Shown piece after piece: positions 1-10,944 of a stretch of DNA of 64,000 nucleotides. Below the pieces are notes generated by a model. It had not been told where the DNA came from. It searched no databases and saw only the letters and a program-made list of their open reading frames with translations. Position 1 is the first letter of the stretch; every line of letters begins with the position of its first letter. This stretch comes from Sciurus carolinensis. Lineage: Eukaryota; Chordata; Mammalia; Rodentia; Sciuridae. The stretch lies in contig NC_062218.1 of NCBI RefSeq assembly GCF_902686445.1, forward strand, positions 134,339,241-134,403,240, read 5' to 3'. The position numbers were made by a program, and so were the translations under genes.

Positions 1-239
1 TTGCATTTGTATTTGATTTTATAAGTATTTTCATTTATTAACATTTTACTCTGTCTTATTCTAGGAATGATTTTAGGGAGCTAATTTTGAATTTTACTTT
101 TCTTCTATGTAACTTCATATCATAATCTACTTTTGAAGAATTTAAAAGATGTGACTATAGTTTCTTTTAAGAGACTGCTTAACATTCCAGAATCTGAGTG
201 AATCATGCAACTTTTTGTTGACTATTTTAGGCCGGATAG

Positions 240-435
240 CATGGATTTTAGTATGGTTAGTGAAGCTAGAGGTCTTGGTTTGAAGCCCACTACCAGTCAC
301 TGTCTGACTTTGGGAAGGTGACCCCCTCTCTTTGTGTCCCTGTAAAACCTCAGAGTTGTGAGCATTGAATGAGAAAATGCAGGTAAAAATCTTAGAAGAT
401 AAGTGTTCAGTAAATGCTTCTTTCTATTATAAACC
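240..435 (-). repeat. MIR SINE fragment
   Basis: The stretch follows the MIR core read on the complementary strand: a region like 'cactgtctgactttgggaaggtgacc', then a 'gagttgtgagcattgaatgaga' block and an 'agtgttcagtaaatgcttc' end. It is old and diverged, with no target duplication visible. Confidence 0.65.
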
Positions 436-459
436 ACATTACCACTATGCATAATGCCT

Positions 460-660
460 TATTTTCTATTTAGGATTACTCCTGTAGGATCAATATCCAG
501 AAGTGAAATGATTGGGTCAGTGGGTGCCAGCATTTTTAAGAATCTTGATAGCTATCCCCAAATTGCTCTCTAAAAGGTTCCCCTAACTCCTCCCACCAGT
601 AGCATATCAGACTGCCATGTCACTGTGCCACTCCTGGAAAGCAGCAGCTTTTTACTTGCT
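460..660 (-). repeat. Old L1M fragment, antisense
   Basis: 'ccagaagtgaaatgattgggtcag' followed by 'ccaaattgctctctaaaaggttcc' and 'cccaccagtagcatatcag' matches the antisense 3' region common to old mammalian L1M elements. Heavily decayed. Confidence 0.55.
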
Positions 661-739
661 GCCATCTATAGTGAGAACAGTTATTTTAATATAAAGACTC
701 AGAAATTACTCTTCTTATTTGCTGGAGTTAACACTTGCT

Positions 740-1125
740 CCCCAAGTATCAGTTAGCTATTGCCATAGTTATGCTGTGTAACAAACCACCCCCAAATCTC
801 AATGGAATCCAGTAATAAACATTCCGTTTTACTCATGAGTTTACATACCTCTTATATTCCTTCTAGCAGAGGCATGCTCATCTGTGGGTGATAGCAGGGA
901 CCAGAGAGAGGGCATATTCAATCATGCAAATACACTAAGTTTCTGCATGTGTCACATCTGCTTACACCCCACTGGCCAAACCCAAAGTCAAGGGGTGGCA
1001 AAGTGCATGTTGGTATGGCAAGAGTGGGTGCAGGTGAAGAATTGGGGCCAAGGATTCAATCTACTACACCCTGTTTCCTCTTGTTCTAAGTTAAAAGAAA
1101 GTTCTTTATTGGACTTGAAAGGATG
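740..1125 (-). repeat. Old interspersed repeat, family unresolved
   Basis: 'cagttagctattgcc...gtgtaacaaaccaccccc' at the left and 'ccactggccaaacccaaagtcaagg' at the right recall a common mammalian repeat, probably LTR-derived and reversed. I cannot fix the family. The 80-residue frame inside (884-1126) is not a gene. Confidence 0.35.
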
Positions 1126-1157
1126 AAGGACAGATTGGTTAACTTAATGGATGTATA

Positions 1158-1503
1158 GACAGTCCCTGACTTACAATGACTTGACTTAACACATTTTCTA
1201 CTTATGATGGTGTGAAGTAAGCATTCAATAGAAACCATACTTTGAATTTTGAATTTGGGTCTTTTCCTGGGCTAGCAATATGCAGTACAATATTCTCTTG
1301 TGATGCTGGGCATGGCAGTGATTCCCAATTCCCAGTCAGACCTATAATCTTGAGGAGAAACCAGTGACTCTGGTATACCATGTTGCTAAGCTATAGTGTT
1401 CAGTAGATTAGGTGTAGTCGATATCCCTTAGACTTAAGATATTTTAAATTTATGGAGGGTTTACCCAGGACTTAGCTTCATTGTAAGTCTAAGAGCAAAT
1501 ATA
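1158..1503. mobile_element. Tigger-type DNA transposon, non-autonomous
   Basis: The ends form an inverted pair: 'gacttacaatg' near 1169 and 'cattgtaagtc' near 1480. The interior ('gatggtgtgaagtaagcattcaatagaaaccatac') fits short TcMar-Tigger elements. No transposase is encoded. Confidence 0.65.
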
Positions 1504-1514
1504 TTAGGAACTCT

Positions 1515-1826
1515 TGGTTTTTATATTTTAGCAACTCGGTGCTCTTTTTTTCCCCTCTTCACCCCTCATTTTCCTCTATACAATTCATCCTTTCTCCATT
1601 CTTGCCTCCTTCCCAACACCTGTTTTGTATCATCATCCACTTATCAGAGAAATCATTCGACCTTTGGTTTTTTGGGATTGACTTATTTCACTTAGCATGA
1701 TATTCTCCAACTCCATCCATTTACCTGCAAATGCCATAATTTTATTCTTCTTTATGGCTGAATAATACTTCATTGTGTATATATACCAGTTTCTTTATCC
1801 ATTCATCTATTGAAGGGCATATCTCT
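1515..1826 (-). mobile_element. L1 3' fragment, antisense
   Basis: Read on the minus strand this is the end of L1 ORF2 and the start of its 3' UTR. The '...tatggctgaataatacttcattgtgtatatata...' block is the antisense of the L1 'YTMEYYSAIK'-type C-terminus. 5' truncated and interrupted. Confidence 0.7.
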
Positions 1827-1846
1827 CAGTGCTCTTTTTAAGAGAA

Positions 1847-1925
1847 TTTGTGGTAGAGTGTGTACCTGGCATGTGTAGGGCCCTAGGTTCGATCCTTAGG
1901 ATGAGGGAAAAAAATTTAAAAAGAA
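1847..1925 (+). mobile_element. ID SINE
   Basis: tRNA-derived SINE body with a B-box-like 'ggttcgatcc' and a short A-rich tail. It sits at the right end of the L1 fragment. Two overlapping 62-66 residue frames here are SINE artefacts. Confidence 0.7.
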
Positions 1926-2035
1926 CCTGTCTGGATTCAGTTTTTTCTGTACAGTTCCTGATCATATCTGATCTATTTTGCATCCAGAAGCTCTCCGGGC
2001 AGCACAATCTGAAATAATTTAATTATTTATGTTCT

Positions 2036-2125
2036 GTAATTTTTATTGGTGCATTATAGTTGTACATAATAGTAGGACTTGTTCTTACGTATTCATACAT
2101 GTACACAGCAATGTAATTTGATCAA
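2036..2125 (-). mobile_element. L1 3'-end fragment, antisense
   Basis: 'tttttattggtgcattatagttgtacataatag' resembles a rodent L1 3' UTR read backwards. Short and 5' truncated. Confidence 0.5.
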
Positions 2126-2564
2126 TATCATTTGATCTGATAAAGTTTAAAGGGAACTGAATAGGCTATATGATAATTTAAATGAATTTCTTTGACGTGT
2201 TTCCCTTATTCCTGCCCTTGAGTGAATTCGAAGACACAATTTACAAACACTTTCATTCACTTAAAAGAGCAAAACTGGTTTGCTAGTCCAATTACTTAGT
2301 GATCATTGCAGTTTATTAAAAATCCCAAATTGCAATATTTTCAAAAGTGTGGTAGTTCTAATTGAATAATTTGCAAAAAGTCCTGTTCTTACATTTGAAT
2401 GTAATGCTTGCACTGGGGTGTGATTTTCCTCCCATCTCTCCCTCCCTGCAACCAGTTTCCTTCCACGTGGAGGTCATTTGAGATTTTACTTTCAGATTGC
2501 TATTTAAAACTTTTTAGACCAGCTTACTGTAAATGCAGTGTAAGTTTTTAGGTTATTTCTCTCT

Positions 2565-2665
2565 TCATTATTATTATTATTATATTTTGATTCTGGGGAT
2601 TGAGTCCAGGGACTCACATATGCTAAGTATGTGCTCTACCGCTTGAGCTACACTCCTAGTCCTTC
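2565..2665 (-). mobile_element. ID SINE, antisense
   Basis: A TTA-rich tail (2568-2583) precedes 'ttctggggattgagtccaggg...gctctaccgcttgagctacactcc', the antisense ID body with its inverted B and A boxes. Confidence 0.8.
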
Positions 2666-3224
2666 TGGTTGTACTCTATATTTTTAATTTTCTTGGATTC
2701 TTTCTGGGTCAGGGGAGATTAGAGATGGCATGAACCTATACATGCTTGAAAATGTTGTTACTTTGAATCCCAACTTTAATGCTAGTTTGTCTGGGTATTG
2801 GACTCTAGATTAAAAAGTTTTCCTTCAGAATGTTAGAGAAATTGCTCTAATACTTTCTAGGGTTTGCAATTGATGATGCATTTGATATCAAGTTGATTTT
2901 CATTCTTTTGTGACAACCTATTTTTTCTCTCTGGAAGCTATAAGGATTTTCCTTGGTATTCCAGCATTTTACTGCCTTGTGCTTAGATTTTGAAAATTCT
3001 TTTTCATGTTTAATTCCATCTACTTGATATGGACCCTGTCAACCTGAAGACTGAAGTCTTTCTTCAGGTCTGGAATTCCCCTCACCTCACTCCATTATTT
3101 CTTTGAGTATTTCTTCATTTCAATTTTAACTGTTCTTTCCTTTTGGAATTTCTCTTATACTGATACTGGGATTTCTAGGTCTGGTCCTCTAGGTCTGGTG
3201 ACTTTTGACCCATATTGTTTCTTC

Positions 3225-3395
3225 CTTTCTTTTCTCCTCTCCTCTCTCCTCCCCCCCACTCCCCTCCCCTCCTTCCTTCTTTCCTTTCTTTCTTTGACAG
3301 TGTCTTGCCAAGTTGTCCAGGCTGGCCTTGGACTTGCAATTCTCTTACCTTGATTTCCCGAGTACCTTGGATTACAGGTGTGCACCAACACATTC
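3225..3395 (-). mobile_element. B1-type SINE, antisense
   Basis: A pyrimidine-rich tail (3220-3295) leads into 'caagttgtccaggctggccttggacttgcaattctc' and 'gattacaggtgtgcaccaaca', the 7SL-derived B1 body reversed. Frames called on both strands here are translations of the CT-rich tail. Confidence 0.75.
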
Positions 3396-3519
3396 AGTTC
3401 ATATAATTTATTTCTTTGTCCTTAAAAATTAAGCATATTAAACTTTGGGAGAATCCCTTGTTTTGATCTTCTATGTCACTACCTCTTAACTGTATTCATC
3501 TATTCCATCTATTGAGTTT

Positions 3520-3745
3520 ATTATTTTTTTTTTTTGTATGTTTTGGTATTAAGGATTGAATTTAGGGGTGTTTAACCACTGACACATTTCCAGTTGTTTT
3601 TATTTACTTTTTTTGTTTTGAGACAGGGTCTGGCTAAGTTGCTTAGGGCCTCACTAAATTGCTGAGGCTGACTTTGAACTTGCAATCCTCCTGCTTCCGC
3701 CTTCCAAGCCACTGGGATTACAGTTATGTGCCATGGTGCCCAGCC
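3520..3745 (-). mobile_element. B1-dID SINE, antisense, with 14-bp target duplication
   Basis: T-rich tail, ID-like half, a T-rich linker, then a B1 half ('gagacagggtctggctaagttgcttaggg...gggattacag'). It is flanked by perfect copies of CATCTATTGAGTTT at 3506-3519 and 3746-3759, so both ends are exact. It interrupts the old LINE block. Confidence 0.9.
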
Positions 3746-3854
3746 CATCTATTGAGTTTTTGAAATTTTCTTCAGTTTCTACTATTTATAATTAACATTT
3801 TTATGGATGAAATATCCTCTACCATCTCTTGGAATATAGATATTATATTTATTG

Positions 3855-3922
3855 GGTTGAGGGTATAGCTCAGCAGTAGAACACTTGCCTAGGGAGACAG
3901 AAAGAAAGAAAGAAAGAGAGAA

Positions 3923-3989
<67 letters not shown>

Positions 3990-4030
3990 AATAAAGAAAG
4001 AGAGAGAAAGAAAGAGAGAAAGAAAGAAAT
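3855..4030 (+). repeat. Truncated ID SINE grown into a GA/GAAA microsatellite
   Basis: The first about 45 bases are an ID body ('gggtatagctcagcagtagaacacttgcctag'). From 3898 it becomes GAAA and GA repeats of about 130 bp. The 172-residue minus-strand frame over this repeat is an artefact: Leu-Ser runs are translated CT dinucleotides. Confidence 0.85.
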
Positions 4031-5111
4031 TGTATCTATTTTAATATTCTTTTTCATCTTCTCTATTAATTTCCTTTGGTTATAATACTTCATTGTTATG
4101 TTTATTGTCTTTTTTATCATGGTATTGGTTTTTCTAAAATATTTGGAGATTCTTGGCTCATCTCTAGATGTAAGAATTTCTATTAACCTTATTCTATTTA
4201 TTGTATCTGCCTTTGATGATTTTGGGTTGGGGAAGGTTTTATTCCTCAGAGTGGTATAGGAGTTCCTTGTTCTTCCTGGGGATAGGGAGTTGGCAGTCAT
4301 TGGGGAAACTCTCTTGCCTCTCTAGAGTAAACATTCACACTTACAGATTAAGATTGGGAGCAAATGCTGTAGTCCAATGATAGTGACCTTTCTTATTTTC
4401 CTGTAACATTACAGATTTGCTGTCCTTTCCTCTTCTTTCCCTTTTATGCTTTTTCTACTTAGAGAAGACTTTTGTGTCATTTGTGGGACTTTGGTTGGGA
4501 GGGAGGTCAAATGGGGGTGCTTGGTCTTCCATCTGGCTCTGATCTGCATTTTTAGCAAAACAACTAAGTTTGGAAGTTTGAAACTAACGACATTAGGGCT
4601 GAGAGATTTCTTAATGTAAATATATTTCAGCAGAGTTAATGAAAACTTGGAGTGCTTACAAAGTTGGATATATTACATGTGTGACAAATTATATATAAAC
4701 CAGATTTCATTTCCTGTTTTTTTCTCTTTTTTTTCTTTTAATCAGCAAATGAAAAAAAAATGGCAAGAAAACCAAGTCTTCTATATTATAGCTACCCATT
4801 TTAGGGGATAATGCATATTTAAACATTTTCAACATGTGGTGTTAAAATGAAAACTTTACCAAAAAAATCCCCCCAAAGCACAAAGTTCCAACCAGTGATA
4901 AGCCCCTCTCTTAGACATGGTACAGACTTTGCCTCTGGAGCCCATCGGCCCCAGGTTGCTGCTGTTAGCAACCACAGTACCATTTCTCTCACTTGTCTCT
5001 CATCACTATGGTGATTCTAGTTAAATAAAGTGAACAGTCCCGATCATGTGCCCCGGTACCTTATTTGGCATTTTTATCTGTGGCTGTCAGTTTCCACAAA
5101 ACAGCAGCTAT

Positions 5112-5235
5112 CTATTCAATAAATATTTACTGAATACCTACTACGTGCTCAATGTTAACAACACATAGATTAACGAAACAAGATACTGTTCCCTAGGAAG
5201 CTTTCTACAGGAAAGAAGAGGCAAAATATACAGAT
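5112..5235 (+). repeat. L2 LINE 3' fragment
   Basis: 'ttcaataaatatttactgaatacctactacgtgctc' and 'ccctaggaagctttcta' match the conserved L2 3' region ('...ggagcttacattcta'). Old and diverged. Confidence 0.65.
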
Positions 5236-5337
5236 TCCGTGGCCATCTAGCAAGTAGAGCCCAACTTTACGTGTCTATGTGGAGTTACTGCCTTAACAAT
5301 TGTTTCATGTTTGTATAAGTACAATTCTTTTTAAAGA

Positions 5338-5575
5338 TTATGTTTAACTTTCCAATGGGATTGTAATCCCAGTTAATTGGGAGGCTGAGGCAGGAGGATC
5401 ACAAATTTGAAGTCAGCTTGGGTAACCTAGTGAGACCCTGCCTCAAAATAAAAAGGCTGTGGATATAGCTCAGTGGTAGAGCACCCCTGGGTTCAATCCC
5501 TAGTATCAGAGAGCAAACAAACAAACAAACAAACAAACAAAAACCCAAAAAACAAACGAACAAAAAAATCCCACA
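5338..5575 (+). mobile_element. B1-dID SINE, sense, with CAAA tail
   Basis: B1 half ('attgtaatcccagttaattgggaggctgaggcagg') joined to an ID half ('ggatatagctcagtggtagagc...gggttcaatcccta'), then a (CAAA)n tail at about 5513-5545. Confidence 0.88.
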
Positions 5576-5749
5576 ACTTTCCTGTGGGAGATATATTACA
5601 TGGTTCAACAATCAAAATTATATGAAAAGATATCCCCATCTGCTTGCTCCCTTCTCCCCACCTCCCCCTCTAGCTAATCATTTTATTAGATTCTTGTTTA
5701 TACTTCTAGTGTTTCCTTCTGCAACCTGTGTTTTAATTTTCCTTTCCTA

Positions 5750-6312
5750 AAAAGGGTGGTGTGCTGTATACTTACTGATGTATCCTTGAGTTCATATTGG
5801 TCCATAGAGACCTCCCTCATTGTCTTTGATAGCGCTAAGTATTCCACTATGTGGATGAATCATAGTACATTAACCAGTCCCTTATTGATAGCCACTTGGG
5901 ATGTTTCCAATCTTTTGCCATTACAATGAGTGCCCCAATGAATAATATTGTACATGTGCCATTTGTATGCATGCAGGGGTATTTGTAGAATTGATTTGTA
6001 GAAGTGGGATTGCTGGATCAAAGTGCACTTGCAATTATAATTTTGGCAGATTTTGCCAGCTGTCCCTAGATAGGGTTTGGACCATCTTGCCTTCTCCCAG
6101 CAATGTCTGAGAAAGTCTCTTTCTCCTGGGTAGGAATATTTCTAATCCTTTCTTTTCTTCTAGTACCAAATAATATGTATGTACTTATACCTTTTCCTTG
6201 TAGTACTGTATTTGTTTTGGGGTATTATCAAAGTTTTTATTAGCATAAGTAAAGCCATCCTAAGTAGATAATGTGTTATACTTGTTTTGTGGTGTTTCAG
6301 ATGAGGAATTCT
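5750..6312 (-). repeat. Old L1M fragment, antisense
   Basis: 'gaagtgggattgctggatcaaagtgcac' and 'ccttctcccagcaatgtctgagaaag' mark an antisense L1M 3' region. It is the target into which the next L1 fragment was inserted. Confidence 0.6.
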
Positions 6313-6313
6313 T

Positions 6314-6565
6314 TTTTTTATTAAAATATTTTTTATTTTTACAGACACATTTTGATTCATTGTACACAAATGGGGTACAGCTTTTCATTTCTATTGTTAT
6401 ACACAATGTATATTCACGCCATTCATGTAATCATACGTATATATAGGGTAATACTGTCTGTTGCATTCTACTCTTTTTCCATTCCCACCCCCTCCCACCT
6501 CTTTTTCCTCTACACTATCCAAAGTTCCTTCATTCTTCTCTTCCACCCCCACCCCCCACCCCCCA
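6314..6565 (-). mobile_element. 5'-truncated L1 3' end with 17-bp target duplication
   Basis: This 252-bp antisense copy starts with a T-rich (poly-A complement) end and repeats the 3' UTR of the L1 at 41947-49270 ('tttgattcattgtacacaaatggggtaca'). TCAGATGAGGAATTCTT occurs at 6297-6313 and again at 6566-6582, a textbook target-primed insertion. The 69- and 73-residue frames here are not genes. Confidence 0.93.
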
Positions 6566-6790
6566 TCAGATGAGGAATTCTTGAAAGGAGTCCAGAATGT
6601 TTAAGGGATGATGTAGAGGGCAAACTGGGGGCGGGGCAGTTTAAGCTGTTGGGTAGTGGGAGGGAGGATCAGGACTAGACTGTGGGGAACTTGAGCTGTC
6701 ATGTACTAAGAACTTTGGATTTTTCTTGCAGACAATACGCAGCCAGTGAAGGTTTCACCAAGGAGGAAGGGGATGGTTAAAAGTCAGTCA

Positions 6791-7027
6791 AAACTGGGTG
6801 CAGTGGCACTTGCCTGTAATCCCAGAGGCTGGGGAGGCTGAGGCAGGAAGATCGCCAGTTCAAAGCCAGCCTCAGCAAAAGCAAGGTTCTAAGTAACTCA
6901 GTGAGACCCTGTCTCTAAATAAAATACAAACTAGGACTAGAGTTGTTGCTCAGTGGTCAAGTGCCTCTGAGTTCAATCCCTGGTACCAAAAACCAAAACC
7001 AAAACCAAAACAAAAACAAAAACAAAA
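6791..7027 (+). mobile_element. B1-dID SINE, sense
   Basis: B1 half ('actgggtgcagtggcacttgcctgtaatcccag'), then an ID half ('gttgctcagtggtcaagtgcc...gagttcaatccctgg') and an AAAAC-type tail. TCAGTCA near 6784 and near 7032 is a likely 7-bp target duplication. Confidence 0.87.
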
Positions 7028-7499
7028 AACTCAGTCATGGCAGATTTTAATTCTAGTAGCCTGTGCAGGATGTGGGAAAAAAAGACAGAGATGGTAGCTT
7101 TTAATTCTTAAACTTCCTTGCTGTGGCTTGTTATGGTAGTAAATATGGAAGATTTCTATTTAGGAGTTTTCTGTTGCATTACATGGAGGCTGAGGCTGGG
7201 GAATAAATTCTTAGCCAGGAGGGATAATTTCACTATTATGCTTTCTGACTGGAAGGGTTTAGGGGCCCACTTGGTTCCTCAAGAGCTGTCCTTGTCATTG
7301 TCATTCAAATGCACAATAATCAAGTCATTATTTGAGTCAATTCCAGCTCACAGAGCGACTGGTACCTCTGAACCTCCTCCCATCTTGGAGATATTATTTC
7401 CCACTTTCAGGGCAGAAGCACTCATTAGTGGGACAATACCTTGTCCAAGACACTGCGAAGAGGGAGTGTCAGACCTGAGAAAAGAAGGCTAGCTTCCTG

Positions 7500-8010
7500 A
7501 GGCTTTGCTCAGTTGTTTTTTTTATCCAGTGAATGGCCTTGCCAAACGCGGTCGTCTGGCTCCTCGAGGGTGCGAGGAACAGGCGATGCTGTGTGCGGTT
7601 TCCATGGCAGTGACCGCGGAGCCCACGGGGACGCGCAGCCAGGTGGCTCGCGCTGGTTCACCTGCTTCTGTTGGCAGCCTCGGTAATGAGAGGCAGGAGG
7701 CCCCCTTCTGCCTCTCAGTTCCTGGAGCTTTTGGATTGTCTTTGGTTACTCCCTTTATGAGTATGATCCCTGTGTGAGAGAACTTTAAAGTTCTGATCTT
7801 ATAAAAAGTGCGACTTTATCTCGGAGAGGATTGAATGGCAGCGATTCAAAAGGCGAGGGTGGAAAAGTACCCGGAGCATGCGCGCCTCTGGGAAGAGCAG
7901 CTAGAACCGAGAGGGCAGACTGGTGCCAAAGACTGAGCTTCCAGCAGAAGGTTTTCGCAGCCCAAAGAGGTTCCACCCTCGAAAGGGCCACAAGAATCCT
8001 TTTCTCAGTG
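7500..8010. promoter_or_regulatory. CpG-rich unique patch, possible promoter or enhancer remnant
   Basis: Non-repetitive sequence in which CpG is far more common than nearby: I count 14 CpGs between about 7545 and 7670, with more through 7990. A GCATGCGCGC stretch at 7876-7885 resembles an NRF1 site. Frames of 90 and 100 residues run through it but have no domain I recognise and no clear splice structure. A regulatory role is inference. Confidence 0.3.
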
Positions 8011-9436
8011 TCTTTGACCCCAGCTGTCGGAATTCAGAACTGGTCATCTTTGTTTGATCTGGTCTCTTCATTTAACGAGCTCACGATGACATGTTGGCAG
8101 CCTAGAAATGTCGGTTTAATCACTGTCCCATAATTTCCTAGTGAGGACACTAGGAATTCAGAGTCATGGGGGCGGGCGGGATGTAGGAACTCAGAGTGGG
8201 ACATCAAAGTGTGCTTTTTCAGTAGGTGCTTTCTGTTCCCAGGTCAGCAGACTGCAGCTGCTGTTTGCAGCTTAGTGGTATTGGAGACATCAGGCTTGGG
8301 GTTTTGCCCCCAGGGTGGGTTTTAGCACTTTACAGGTTTTTATCTAAGGAGTTAAACCTTGGAAGCATTCCATGACTGGGATGAACAGAGAGGGTTGGGG
8401 TCAGGGGGTCGAACTCTGGCTCAGGAAATAAAGATGTTCCATGTGAATTCCACCCAATACAGTCATGAAGGTAGGAATAATAGTGACTGCGGGAGCAGGG
8501 GGGCAGAACAAGTCTCACCCAACTGCTTAAGACCCTGAAGAAGTGGTCCTGAAGCCACATGTTCTTCTTGGACATATTGAAGAATCAACAAACAGAGTGG
8601 AACATATTTTAGTATCAAACTCCCCTGGGAAACAGCAAAAATAATCAAACTCAATTTAACACTGCCTGTGAGTCAAAAGCAGATTTTTTTTTTCTTTCAG
8701 GGGCAAAATATTTTCTGCCCTAACCATTTGCCATTCAATTATAAGCTGAGACAATGAAATTCCCATCTGCAAGCCGCCCTCCCCCCCAACTAATTAAACA
8801 CCTTTCTTTGATTCTGTATTATGACCAGTTAAAGGAGGAGAGAGAAGAAGAAGTAAATCAGATCATGCAATCACTCTTCTGGTGAATATTTTAAAAGTAT
8901 TTATTCTGTTTTGGGCTCCAAAGTAGGAACTGAGTGATTTAGCCTTCATTCCCAGAGGCTGTTTGCTGGGAATTCAGGGAGGCAAGCAACCAGACAGGTG
9001 ATAGATGGAGGCCTGGTGTCTTGGGCCTGGGGCCAGGCTGGACTAAGAGGGCTGACTGGCTTGGAGGCATGGACTCCATGCTACCCACAGGATAGGCCTT
9101 TAAACAAAGGGGATGAGTTTCTCTGAGCCCATTCTAGTTGGTGGATGGAAGAAGGTAGAAAAGGAATCCAGTGAAATGGTAGCAGTGGAAAACCAGAGAG
9201 AGAACAGGTGGGTGCATGGGCAGGTACAGAGTCGTGAGACCCTGGACCAGGTCCCATGACTGGGGATAGGAAGAATGAAAGGAGGCAGGTCAGACTTCTG
9301 GGCTTCTGCTTGGGCAATGGCAAGGCAGGTCACATGGATCACTGGGATGGAGCAGTGGAAGGGCGCCTGGATGGGCGTTGTGGTTGGTGGGGGTAGAGGC
9401 AGGGAGAGTGATAAGTTTGAATACTTAATTTTATTA
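8011..9436. other. Unassigned, apparently single-copy stretch
   Basis: I see no repeat boundary, tail or target duplication I can name. Text near 8960-9250 ('gaattcagggaggcaagcaaccagacaggtgatag') faintly recalls an old L2 end, but not enough to call. The 150-residue minus-strand frame at 9100-9552 runs into the LTR to the right and lacks a recognisable domain. Confidence 0.4.
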
Positions 9437-9858
9437 GGTAGTAGATTAGTTGGGGTTCTACCAGAGAAACAGAACAAGTACATACATACAAGGAATTGGT
9501 TTATATGATTGTGGGGTGGCTGGGCAAGTCTAAAAGCCCTAGGGTAGGCCATCTAGAAGGTCAGGTAGAACTCTCAGGCAGAAGCCAACACTGTAGTCCA
9601 TAGGTGGAATTTCTTCTTCCTTTGGGAAATTTTGCTCTTAAGGTTTTTCATATCATCAGATGAGGGCAACTCAGATTATTGAGAATAATCTAGTCTATTT
9701 AAAGTCAACTGATTATAGAGGAGAATTAGATCAATGTAACACTGCCACAGAAACACCTAGATTTGTGTTGAATTGTGAAAGTAAGTGAAAATGGAGATTA
9801 GGCCTGAAGAATCCTTGTATAAAGTCAGTCAGATCCCATAAGGGACTTTAACCTTTCT

Positions 9859-9897
9859 TTTTTTTTTTTTTTTTGCGGTGCTGGAGATTGAACTCAG
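9859..9897 (-). mobile_element. Severely truncated ID insertion with 11-bp target duplication
   Basis: Only a T run and about 23 bases of ID body ('gcggtgctggagattgaactcag') were inserted. TTAACCTTTCT flanks it at 9848-9858 and 9898-9908. It shows how short a SINE insertion can be and still be identified. Confidence 0.85.
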
Positions 9898-10238
9898 TTA
9901 ACCTTTCTTGATTTGCAAACATTAGTGATACTTAACTCGAGCTATTTCTTATAAATATCTATATGAAAGAAAAACAGAACATAAGCTGAACCAATCAGAA
10001 TCATGCAACAAACATATAACTAGGGACTTTCTAACAGTGGACCAAATAAGGCAACTTTATAACTGTAACCAAACATTTTCATTTGATTACTTTAGCATTC
10101 ACTCTATAAAAGCCTGTCCTTATGCTTCTTCAATGAATTCTTCAAACTCTTTGTAGTTTGGAGCTTCCTGATACATGAATTGCTATTTGTGTAAACAAAC
10201 TCTTTAAATTTTTATTGTGCTTCAGTTTACTTTTTTTT

Positions 10239-10432
10239 TTTTTTGTATTGGAGATGAACTCAGGGGCACTCAACCACTGAAACCACTGAGCCACATCCCC
10301 AGCCTATTTTGTATTTTATTTAGAGACAGGGTCTCACTGAATTGCTTAGTACCTTGTTTTTGCTGAGGCTGGTTTTGAACTAGCAATCCTCCTGCCTCAG
10401 CCTCCTGAGGGCGTCACTGCACCTGGCCTCAC
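10239..10432 (-). mobile_element. B1-dID SINE, antisense
   Basis: T tail, ID-like half ('gaactcaggggcactcaaccactg...gagccacatccccagcc'), then B1 half ('gagacagggtctcactgaattgcttag...cctcctgcctcagcctcctgag'). TTTACTTTTTTTT flanks both sides (about 10226 and 10433). Confidence 0.87.
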
Positions 10433-10506
10433 TTTACTTTTTTTTAAACAGATTGAATAACTGGATACTGTAGCTCAGTCAAGTTGATACATAAAACTAA
10501 ACATCC

Positions 10507-10944
10507 GCTATAATAGTTTGTATTTGGAATGTCTTCCAAAGACCTATGTTGTAAAAGTTTGGTCCCTGGTGTGGTACTATTGGGAGGTAATGGAACAAGA
10601 TGGGGCTTAGGTGGGAGTTATTGGGGGTATGTCCTGTGAAAGGGACAGTGAGACTCTAGTCCCTCCTTTTTCTCTTTTGCTTCCTGGTCACAAGGAAAGC
10701 TACTTGGCTTTGCTGCTTCATATGCCATGATGTGTTGCCTCACTACAGACCCAAAAGCAATGGGACCAATGGATTGTGGACTGACACTTCCAAAACTGTG
10801 AGCCAAAACAAACCTTTTCTCTTTATAAGCATGTTATGTTTCTAACATATGAGCTTTTCCGGGAGACCCTTTATATCAAAACTATAATACTGTCAGATGT
10901 TTATCTCAGATATTTATTGCAGTGACAGAAAACTGACTAATACA
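10507..10944 (+). mobile_element. MaLR (MST-like) solo LTR with an odd internal patch
   Basis: Typical landmarks are present in order: a 5' 'ctataatagtttgtatttggaatgtc', a 'gcttcctggtcacaaggaaagc' block, 'caaaactgtgagccaaaacaaacc' (in place of AATAAA) and a 3' end 'cagaaaactgactaataca'. Positions 10830-10890 are foreign: they are the reverse complement of the first about 60 bases of a sister LTR. Confidence 0.75.

Larger units (their letters stand above)
2700..4300 (-). repeat. Old LINE (L1M-like) block, antisense, interrupted
   Basis: AT-rich text such as 'tttctctctggaagctataaggattttcc' and 'ccattatttctttgagtatttcttc' matches the antisense 3' region of old L1M elements. The block is broken by a B1 piece, a B1-dID SINE and an ID/GA repeat described separately. 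No usable reading frame remains. Confidence 0.45.
9774..10452 (+). mobile_element. Probable solo LTR, itself carrying two SINE insertions
   Basis: It begins TG, contains 'ctctataaaagcctgtcc' (TATA-like) near 10105 and is flanked by TTGAAT at 9768-9773 and 10453-10458. Removing it rejoins the surrounding ERVL-type LTR. The class is not certain, and the right edge ends GA rather than CA. Confidence 0.42.
9437..10506 (-). mobile_element. ERVL-type LTR, antisense, split by a second LTR
   Basis: Left part 'ttagttggggttctaccagagaaacagaac' and the far-right 'tcaagttgatacataaaactaaacatcc' are the two ends of a common class III mammalian LTR read backwards. The middle is displaced by the element at 9774-10452. 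The LTR at 58082-58602 appears related, in the opposite orientation. Confidence 0.6.

Noticed and set aside
3782..4300. 172-residue minus-strand frame
   Set aside because: It crosses an ID/GA microsatellite; most of the product is Leu-Ser from translated CT dinucleotides.
10618..10806. Minus-strand 62-residue frame
   Set aside because: It lies fully inside a MaLR LTR.
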